Shown in pieces: positions 1-3,994 of a DNA stretch of 6,879 bases (positions are counted from its first letter, which is position 1; each line of letters opens with the position of its first letter). The position numbers and the translations under genes are program-made. The notes beneath the pieces were generated by a model. The model was not told the origin of the DNA. It saw nothing but the letters and a program-made list of their open reading frames with translations, and searched no databases. The DNA comes from Planctomycetota bacterium (GTDB lineage: Bacteria; Planctomycetota; Planctomycetia; Pirellulales; Pirellulaceae), in the NCBI GenBank assembly GCA_029259935.1, contig JAJDEH010000118.1:1-6879 (forward strand), written 5' to 3'.

Positions 1-195
1 CCAGTGGTCGCAGATCCGTACGTGGCCAGCGACCACTGGGTGGAAACGGTGTTGCATTTCGGGCGTTGGTTCCGCCGCGCCGCGGGCCGGGCAGTCAGTT
101 TGGCCGAAGAAGCCCAGCGTCACGACCGGCATTGGCTGCACGGGATCAAGCCGAGCCGCAAAGCCTTCGCCTTGATGAAGAGCTTGGCAGAATGA
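1..195 (+). CDS. 3' end of an unidentified gene (partial, cut by window start)
   Basis: The frame is open from the first base and ends at TGA 193-195, giving the last 64 residues of a protein. The GTG at position 4 is probably internal, because the frame continues to the window edge and no ribosome binding site can be seen. The visible part is rich in charged and aromatic residues and looks helical: a DHWVETVLHFGRWFRRAAGR stretch near the start, then an Ala/Glu/Arg-rich segment and a basic end with PSRKAF. No catalytic motif or membrane segment is visible. I do not recognise the family; a C-terminal helix pair of an oxidoreductase-type protein is only a guess. The last codons (TTG GCA GAA TGA) coincide with the first copy of a short direct repeat, so the exact C-terminus may have been shaped by repeat sequence. 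That it is coding is moderately supported; its function is unknown. Confidence 0.55.
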   Translation, partial: PVVADPYVASDHWVETVLHFGRWFRRAAGRAVSLAEEAQRHDRHWLHGIKPSRKAFALMKSLAE

Positions 196-224
196 TGGAA
201 GGCAGAATGATTTTTCGATCTGCC
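186..224. repeat. 11-base tandem direct repeat with hairpin at a stop codon
   Basis: GGCAGAATGAT occurs at 186-196 and again at 201-211, a 15-base period. TCTGCC at 219-224 can pair with GGCAGA of either copy, giving a 6-bp stem (201-206 with 219-224) whose loop contains a run of five T. The first copy contains the stop codon of the upstream gene. It could be a weak terminator or part of a dispersed family; the T run is in the loop, not after the stem, so an intrinsic terminator is not well supported. Confidence 0.5.
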
Positions 225-358
225 GGATTAACTAGATGGGCCATTTCATCCGAGATAGCGTTGCCGTTCCATCCGCCCCCGCACGTGACATCCGCTCATT
301 GCTTGCCGAGCAGATCTCTTGGAGACTCCCCTTTAAAAACGCTGTCCCTGTCGCCTAA

Positions 359-475
359 GGATCGTTCGCGAAACAAATGTCGCGTTTTGATCAGCCGTTG
401 GGCGTTAGCCACGGTTTTTCAGAACCGGACGCTAACGCATTCCGGCTAATGGGACGCTAATTGCCCGAACGATCC
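359..475. repeat. Nested palindromic element with terminal inverted repeats
   Basis: The outer ends are a perfect 10-bp inverted repeat: GGATCGTTCG at 359-368 and CGAACGATCC at 466-475. Inside is a long interrupted hairpin. AGCCG (393-397) pairs with CGGCT (443-447), GCGTTAGC (402-409) pairs with GCTAACGC (431-438), and CGGTT (412-416) pairs with AACCG (423-427), around the loop TTTCAG. GGACGCTAA also occurs twice in direct orientation (427-435 and 452-460). The GCGTTAGC...GCTAACGC core resembles short intergenic palindromes I associate with planctomycete genomes. It carries no coding frame of its own. It may be a small non-autonomous mobile repeat or a structured transcript end. Confidence 0.6.
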
Positions 476-525
476 TAAACTATGGGGGGCCCTTTTTATG
501 GCGGCGGCAACATCATCCCGTAACC

Positions 526-575
526 AACCAGCTATGCGGCGGGCTCCCGACCGCCCACCGAAGCGACCGCTGGTT
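526..575. repeat. Inverted repeat with inner hairpin
   Basis: AACCAGC (526-532) and GCTGGTT (569-575) are perfect 7-bp complements. Between them lies a second imperfect stem: CGG-C-GGGC pairs with GCCC-A-CCG across one mismatch. Together they could form a two-tier hairpin of about 50 bases. There is no T tract after it, so a terminator role is not supported, and no adjacent gene suggests a regulatory one. Confidence 0.35.
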
Positions 576-701
576 CCGGTCAGACGCGGAGAGGAGACCT
601 GCGGTCAACCGTGCGAGCGGGGGCTTTGGGCTGAGAGGCATTGAGCTAACCGAACGTGTTGTGGATTGTTGTGATTACGAGGTGCTGCAAGCTCTGGCCC
701 A

Positions 702-717
702 TTGCGCGTTCGCGCAA
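702..717. repeat. Perfect 16-base hairpin
   Basis: TTGCGCG (702-708) and CGCGCAA (711-717) are perfect complements with a TT loop. It stands alone between repeats, with no gene ending nearby on either strand and no T run after it, so its role is unknown. Confidence 0.4.
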
Positions 718-736
718 ACTTCTAAGTGTCCCCTGA

Positions 737-1045
737 GACAGTCCCGCTCGACCGCTTCCCGATGCTGCTCCGGATGCGCGACTACTACGCAGACGCATCC
801 TACGCTCCGTCAGAATTGCCGAAGTCGTTCGCCAAATTGAATCTCTGATTGGAATGCTTCCACCGAGGAACTCGCTGGTCACGGTTCTCGGACAATTCCG
901 TGATGCCGTGAGCAGGCGATATCGTCGCGGCAAAGCGTGTATCTCATCTGTGATTGAATCGCGTCGCCCAACATCGCACGAGCCACAGAGTTCGGCATCC
1001 ATGCCGAATCGCCTTTCCGTAGGGCAACCCTCCAACATTTGGTAA
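737..1045 (+). other. Stop-free frame, possible gene remnant ending in the repeat
   Basis: After TGA at 734-736 this frame stays open to TAA at 1043-1045, about 100 codons. The only ATG inside it is at 854, which would give a 63-residue product; no GTG or TTG start lies upstream. The first two thirds read somewhat like protein, with a helical basic stretch RIAEVVRQIESLIGMLPPRN and a following GQFRDAVSRRYRRGK. The last part is simply the repeat read in a frame different from the one used by the gene at 1131-1676. There is no clear ribosome binding site. It could be a decayed gene lying upstream of the repeat, in the same relation to it as the next gene is to the second copy, or it could be chance. 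Confidence 0.2.
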
Positions 1046-1111
1046 GCTGAAACCCATGCACGGCTGTTTCGTGTCGCGACAAGCGGCGACGGCTGCGCGA
1101 AACCGTTGGGC
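966..1111 (+). repeat. Direct repeat copy 1, attC-like folded site
   Basis: The ends are GCCCAAC (966-972) and GTTGGGC (1105-1111). They are perfect complements that also fit the integron attC box consensus RYYYAAC and GTTRRRY. Just inside, bases 974-984 pair with 1091-1100: TCGC/GCGA, then one A-C mismatch, C-G, an extruded G at 980, and AGCC/GGCT, nine pairs in all. One base on the left and four on the right stay unpaired between the two boxes. The centre holds the perfect hairpin TTCGGCATCCATGCCGAA (991-1008). Bases 986-1015 are identical to 1645-1674 in copy 2, and similarity continues in patches from 968 to 1051. At 146 bases it is somewhat longer than typical attC sites. The repeat is seen directly; its identity as attC is inference. 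Confidence 0.5.
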
Positions 1112-1130
1112 GATCGAGAGCTAATTACAC

Positions 1131-1676
1131 ATGAAATGGATGAAGTGGGCAATTCTCGTCATGGTCCTCTTAGTCTTGCTCGCGCTCATTCCGACAGGAG
1201 TTACTTACCACCGCGCGCGTTACATGTGCGTCATCTGCCGGGCGAATAGGCTTGACTACGTCTATTGCCGCAAGCCATGGAGTTCCAAGTATACGGAGAC
1301 CGCTTGTACTCAATGGTATCGGGAGAACGTCCAGGCAACTCACACGCACATGTGGTCGAGATCTGCGGCGAGTACAATTTTCAATTTGTACGGCCAAGCT
1401 ATTGGTGCTCTCGATAACTCTGACCGTCCTGGCCGTGCTATTTGGAGGCTGACGCCAGGCGATCAGATTGCCCTTTACGAGCGATTCGAGGACCCCGTCG
1501 AGTTGAAGAACGTGTTTATCAACTTCATGGACCCCAAAACAATGTCTGATCGCCATGACCTGTTGGTTGTAGATTCCTTGCTAGTGTGGATGGAGATGGG
1601 ATTTGAAGGTCCGTTGCCACGTGCCGTCCAACACCGCGCAGCCGCAGAGTTCGGCATCCATGCCGAATCGCCTTGA
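1131..1676 (+). CDS. Small membrane-anchored hypothetical protein with paired cysteines
   Basis: This frame encodes 181 residues and ends at TGA 1674-1676. A short basic N-terminus (MKWMKW) leads into one hydrophobic helix, about residues 6-24, so the remainder probably sits outside the cytoplasmic membrane. Cys33-x2-Cys36, Cys46 and Cys59 form a pattern that could bind metal or make disulfides, followed by a CTQWYRENV motif and a His-containing THTHMW segment. A later part has LTPGDQIALYERFEDP. The pattern recalls a family of uncharacterised planctomycete proteins with an N-terminal anchor and a CxxC motif. That is recollection, not a search result, and no function is known to me. No strong Shine-Dalgarno is seen; GAGAG lies about 10 bases before ATG 1131. 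The last residues, ending EFGIHAESP, are encoded by repeat copy 2, and the gene starts 20 bases after copy 1, so it resembles a one-gene cassette. Confidence 0.75.
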   Translation: MKWMKWAILVMVLLVLLALIPTGVTYHRARYMCVICRANRLDYVYCRKPWSSKYTETACTQWYRENVQATHTHMWSRSAASTIFNLYGQAIGALDNSDRPGRAIWRLTPGDQIALYERFEDPVELKNVFINFMDPKTMSDRHDLLVVDSLLVWMEMGFEGPLPRAVQHRAAAEFGIHAESP

Positions 1677-1719
1677 TCGCGCCACAACGTTCCGACATTT
1701 GGAAAACTGAATGTTGGCC
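1626..1719 (+). repeat. Direct repeat copy 2, attC-like but right arm not found
   Basis: It begins with GTCCAAC (1626-1632), which also fits RYYYAAC, followed by CCGCGC-AGCC, parallel to the left inner box of copy 1. The central hairpin TTCGGCATCCATGCCGAA is at 1650-1667 within a 30-base block identical to copy 1. The next shared block (1695-1711, ACATTTGGAAAACTGAA) matches copy 1 at 15 of 17 positions and at nearly the same distance. The right arm is not clear: GTTGGCC at 1713-1719 is one base off the complement of the left box, and no matching inner box precedes it. The copy overlaps the 3' end of the 1131-1676 gene and contributes its stop codon. Confidence 0.5.
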
Positions 1720-1749
1720 GCGCTGGCAGACGCTTGTGTTCGCGAATCG

Positions 1750-1812
1750 TGGAGTTGACAATGGGTGCGGAACTAGGTGGGGCGGAGAAGACAGGTCAAA
1801 GCCTGGACTCCA
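1750..1812. repeat. Dispersed repeat with TGGAGT/ACTCCA ends, copy A
   Basis: TGGAGT (1750-1755) and ACTCCA (1807-1812) are complementary ends, and TTGAC (1755-1759) can pair with GTCAA (1795-1799) inside. The right end, 1793-1813, matches 3750-3770 at 18 of 21 positions, including AAAGCCTG and ACTCCAA. The middle differs from the other copy in length and sequence, so only the ends and the right hairpin region seem conserved. It lies directly upstream of the TerB-like gene. Confidence 0.45.
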
Positions 1813-1840
1813 ACCAGGGACGATGACTAAGTTCTTTACC

Positions 1841-1846
1841 AAGGGA
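1841..1846 (+). promoter_or_regulatory. Ribosome binding site of the TerB-like gene
   Basis: AAGGGA ends five bases before ATG 1852 and supports that start over the in-frame ATG at 1867, which has no such site. Confidence 0.5.
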
Positions 1847-1851
1847 CGGCG

Positions 1852-2409
1852 ATGTCGAACTCATCCATGAACGAGCGGGCGGCGACACTTCAAAGTGCTT
1901 TTTGTGATGCGCGCACGCGCAGCATTCTGAAGACGATTCCGGAAGCAGCGTCGCCTGACGAACGGCGGCGGGCTTTGGCCGCTGAATCGGGAATCAACGA
2001 CGGTGATTTGCTGGATCAACTGGTTTCACTCGGCGTACTAGCCGATTCACTCGCGGCCGTCGCCCTCATTCCGATCATTGAAGTCGCATGGTCGGACGAA
2101 GAACTCGACGACAAGGAACGAACGGCCGTCTTGCAAGCCGCCAAGGAGCATAGACTCGGCCAAACGGCCTACGAACTGCTCAAGCATTGGCTCGGGCAAA
2201 AGCCGAACGCCGAATTAATGGCTGCCTGGCAAGGCTACGTCTCGGCGATCTCGGAGTCGGCCACCGCGGAAGTCAAGCAAAAACTAAAATCGGATGTGAT
2301 GGGGCGTGCTCGCCAAGGTGCCGAAGCCGCCGGCGGCATGCTCGGCCTCAAAAAGATCTCCCCGTCCGAACAGAGCGTGCTCGATTCAATGGAAGAGGCA
2401 TTTATTTGA
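1852..2409 (+). CDS. TerB-like tellurite-resistance-family helical protein
   Basis: The frame encodes 185 residues with no signal peptide or membrane segment, so the protein is probably cytoplasmic. It looks all-helical. The central part, about residues 66-110, has the TerB/DUF533-like pattern: a hydrophobic helix (LAAVALIPIIEVAWSD), an acidic turn with Asp82, Glu84, Asp86 and Asp87, then KERTAVLQAA. In TerB-fold proteins such acidic residues bind metal. The N-terminal 60 residues are helical and may be a separate cap. The C-terminal stretch (AEAAGGMLGLKKISPSEQ, then a final helix ending EEAFI) matches the tail I associate with uncharacterised TerB-family proteins. The start at 1852 is supported by AAGGGA five bases upstream. 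The LRR gene starts 52 bases downstream on the same strand, so the two may share a transcript. Real involvement in tellurite resistance is not implied; these proteins are often linked to stress or membrane-associated functions that are poorly defined. Confidence 0.75.
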   Translation: MSNSSMNERAATLQSAFCDARTRSILKTIPEAASPDERRRALAAESGINDGDLLDQLVSLGVLADSLAAVALIPIIEVAWSDEELDDKERTAVLQAAKEHRLGQTAYELLKHWLGQKPNAELMAAWQGYVSAISESATAEVKQKLKSDVMGRARQGAEAAGGMLGLKKISPSEQSVLDSMEEAFI

Positions 2410-2451
2410 GAGGATCGGCTAGATACGACGGCGCTTCAAGTGCGTCGCCAT

Positions 2452-2456
2452 GGAGA
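2452..2456 (+). promoter_or_regulatory. Ribosome binding site that decides the LRR gene start
   Basis: GGAGA lies five bases before ATG 2462 and two bases before ATG 2459. The longest frame starts at ATG 2450, which overlaps this site and has no purine-rich motif of its own upstream, so 2462 is the preferred start. Confidence 0.5.
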
Positions 2457-2461
2457 CGATG

Positions 2462-3640
2462 ATGGCAGATCGGTCACCACGAAAGCGCCGCTGGTTTTCT
2501 TTCAGCTTGCGAACGTTCCTGGCGGGCATCTTTTTGACCGCCATCGTGCTCGGCGTCGTAACCCACCGCTGGAATCTCTACCGCCAGCAAAGAGACGCAA
2601 TCAGATTACTGGAAGGCACAGGGGTGCACTGCTACTATCGCCTCGAATACTATGACTACCGATGGTGGAGATACGTCTTCACCAACAGACAGTTGGCCCA
2701 CGGCGTACATTCCATCAGCCTGACGTTTCGTGATGATTGGAATGAACGAGACCTACGGTCCTTGCGGATGTTCCACAACCTTGAATCGATCGAGATTTCG
2801 GGTGCGTACGGGATTAACAGGCCACCAAAGGAAGTCAGAACCTTGAAGGAGTTTGGACTTGGGCAAAGCGAGGTGGCAGAGTTGCCCAACATTGCCCAAT
2901 TGAAAAGATTGAGCATCAGCGGCGCTTCCATTGCGGATATCACGCCCCTTTCGAGGTTGACCCAGTTGAAGAAACTCTCGCTCACCGCTACCAAGGTCCG
3001 CGACTGTTCCCCGCTGTCCAAGCTGTCGCAAATGGAATCACTGTTTATTATGCGGTCACCCGTTTCGGATGTTTCACCGTTGGCTCAGTTAACGCAGTTG
3101 AAGGAACTGGACCTGTTGCACACCGACGTAGCTGACCTTTCCCCTCTAGCGAACTTGGGCCAATTGGAAGAGTTCCAAATCAGGGGCACGGACGCGAGCG
3201 ATTTCTCCTCAATTTCCAAACTGCCGCAACTGCGTCAGCTGGTCATCAGCGAGGCACCAAAACTGAAGATCTCTTCGCTATCGAACATGACTCAGCTAGA
3301 AGAGTTGTACATCCACGGAGCGCCCCTATCGCGCGTCGAACCGTTAGTCGGGCTGACCAATCTGAGAAGGCTAGGAATCTTCGATACTGAAATAACGGAC
3401 ATCTCCGCGCTAGCCACACTCAAGAAATTGGAATCCCTAAGTGTCGACGCACCCATTTCGGATGTCACACCGCTCGCCCAATTGACGCAGCTCAAGGAAC
3501 TCGCCCTCTGGGAAACCAAGGCGACCGATCTAACTCCGCTGGCGAAACTTCCGTTCGTTGAAATCTGGGTCGATGATCTCGACGGCATGATTATTCCAGT
3601 CGAGTTGAAGGGACGTATTCACGAGATTGGAACCGAGTAA
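2462..3640 (+). CDS. Membrane-anchored leucine-rich repeat protein
   Basis: From ATG 2462 the protein has 392 residues; starting at 2450 would add four. A basic N-terminus (RKRRWFSFSLRTF) precedes one hydrophobic helix at about residues 16-34, giving a cytoplasmic N-terminus and an outside body. Residues 35-143 form a linker domain rich in Tyr, Trp and Arg with one or two weak LRR-like units. Residues 144-362 hold ten consecutive repeats, nine of 22 residues and one of 21, with the pattern LtqLkeLxLxxTxvxDlsPLax, the SDS22/internalin-like type. The chain ends about 30 residues later without a second membrane segment or an enzyme domain. Such repeats form a curved solenoid that binds protein partners; the partner here is unknown. 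The lead-in before the helix is common in planctomycete proteins. It follows the TerB-like gene by 52 bases and may be co-transcribed with it. Confidence 0.85.
   Translation: MADRSPRKRRWFSFSLRTFLAGIFLTAIVLGVVTHRWNLYRQQRDAIRLLEGTGVHCYYRLEYYDYRWWRYVFTNRQLAHGVHSISLTFRDDWNERDLRSLRMFHNLESIEISGAYGINRPPKEVRTLKEFGLGQSEVAELPNIAQLKRLSISGASIADITPLSRLTQLKKLSLTATKVRDCSPLSKLSQMESLFIMRSPVSDVSPLAQLTQLKELDLLHTDVADLSPLANLGQLEEFQIRGTDASDFSSISKLPQLRQLVISEAPKLKISSLSNMTQLEELYIHGAPLSRVEPLVGLTNLRRLGIFDTEITDISALATLKKLESLSVDAPISDVTPLAQLTQLKELALWETKATDLTPLAKLPFVEIWVDDLDGMIIPVELKGRIHEIGTE
2891..3547 (+). repeat. Ten tandem LRR units (66-base period) within the LRR gene
   Basis: Successive units start at IAQLKRLSI, LTQLKKLSL, LSQMESLFI, LTQLKELDL, LGQLEEFQI, LPQLRQLVI, MTQLEELYI, LTNLRRLGI, LKKLESLSV and LTQLKELAL. 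The ninth unit is one residue short. Unit six has lost the T-x-x-x-D part of the consensus (it reads APKLKIS). Units four and ten are the most alike (both LTQLKEL followed by TxxxDLxPLA), and the junctions leading into them share DNA similarity (CGGATGT...CACCG and AAGGAACT), suggesting fairly recent duplication. Confidence 0.85.
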
Positions 3641-3994
3641 GGAGTGCCGCCGCGCGCGCTATCCGCTTCCGGTGTGTTCCCGTACAATTTGACTATTCCG
3701 TAGCCAGTTTGAAATTTCGGCTGGAGTGCAGTCCTTGCGCCGCAAGAATAGGCAAAAGCCTGAACTCCAATAACTGGCAGCGGCACCCTACGCCCGGTCG
3801 ACAAGCGTCCGGCCGCGCAGCTTCGGTCCTCGTCAATACGGCCCCGACTTGACTTGGTCGCGCCCAGACGAGCCGGGAAAGTGGATCGCTATTTTTACTA
3901 GCTTGCCAAGATTACTGCTTTGTATGTTACAAGCTCGTGAGTGCCCCGCTTTGGGGTACAGCGATCAGATAACCTAACCAACTACACTGTCCAC
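3641..3994. other. Intergenic spacer before the formate dehydrogenase gene
   Basis: About 350 bases with no convincing gene. It holds the cruciform-like repeat at 3722-3769. TTGACT at 3849-3854 and TATGTT at 3923-3928 each look like half a promoter but have no partner at proper spacing, so no promoter is called. An in-frame GTG at 3941 would extend the following gene by 18 residues that do not resemble its family. Confidence 0.5.
3722..3769. repeat. Dispersed cruciform-like repeat, copy B (three-stem fold)
   Basis: TGGAGT (3722-3727) pairs with ACTCCA (3764-3769) and closes two inner hairpins: CTTGCG/CGCAAG (3734-3739 with 3741-3746, one-base loop) and AGGC/GCCT (3750-3753 with 3758-3761, loop AAAA). 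This makes a compact three-way junction of 48 bases. The right end matches copy A at 1793-1813 in 18 of 21 bases. Both copies lie between genes on the + strand, upstream of the next start. Confidence 0.55.

Larger units (their letters stand above)
196..1130. other. Long intergenic region without a convincing gene
   Basis: This stretch of about 935 bases has no open frame with protein-like composition, a plausible start and a ribosome binding site. It holds repeat structures, listed separately: the tandem repeat at 186-224, the nested palindrome at 359-475, inverted repeats at 526-575 and 702-717, and the direct repeat at 966-1111. A stop-free + frame at 737-1045 is the only possible coding remnant. 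A long minus-strand frame (1152 down to 646) starts inside the next gene, runs antisense across the repeat, has low-complexity Arg/Ser-rich content and is not accepted as a gene. Confidence 0.6.

Noticed and set aside
393..447. GCGTTAGC/GCTAACGC palindrome as a second attC-type site
   Set aside because: The box sequences do not fit RYYYAAC/GTTRRRY at the ends, no gene relates to it as a cassette, and it shares nothing with the 966/1626 repeats.
66..449. 127-codon + frame beginning inside the first gene
   Set aside because: It overlaps the coding 1-195 frame and then runs through the palindromic element; its composition is not protein-like.
646..1152. 168-codon minus-strand frame across the gap
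   Set aside because: It starts inside the 1131-1676 gene, crosses repeat copy 1, has an Arg/Ser/Cys-rich low-complexity product with no recognisable motif, and no ribosome binding site.
966..1719. CRISPR array
   Set aside because: There are only two copies, 660 bases apart with a gene between them, and no regular spacers.
3849..3928. Possible promoter upstream of fdhA (TTGACT, TTGCCA, TATGTT)
   Set aside because: No pair of boxes has acceptable spacing: TTGCCA to TATGTT is only 14 bases and TTGACT has no -10 at about 17 bases.
3941..3994. GTG start extending fdhA by 18 residues
   Set aside because: The added residues do not resemble the family and the ferredoxin fold begins right after ATG 3995; neither start has a clear ribosome binding site.
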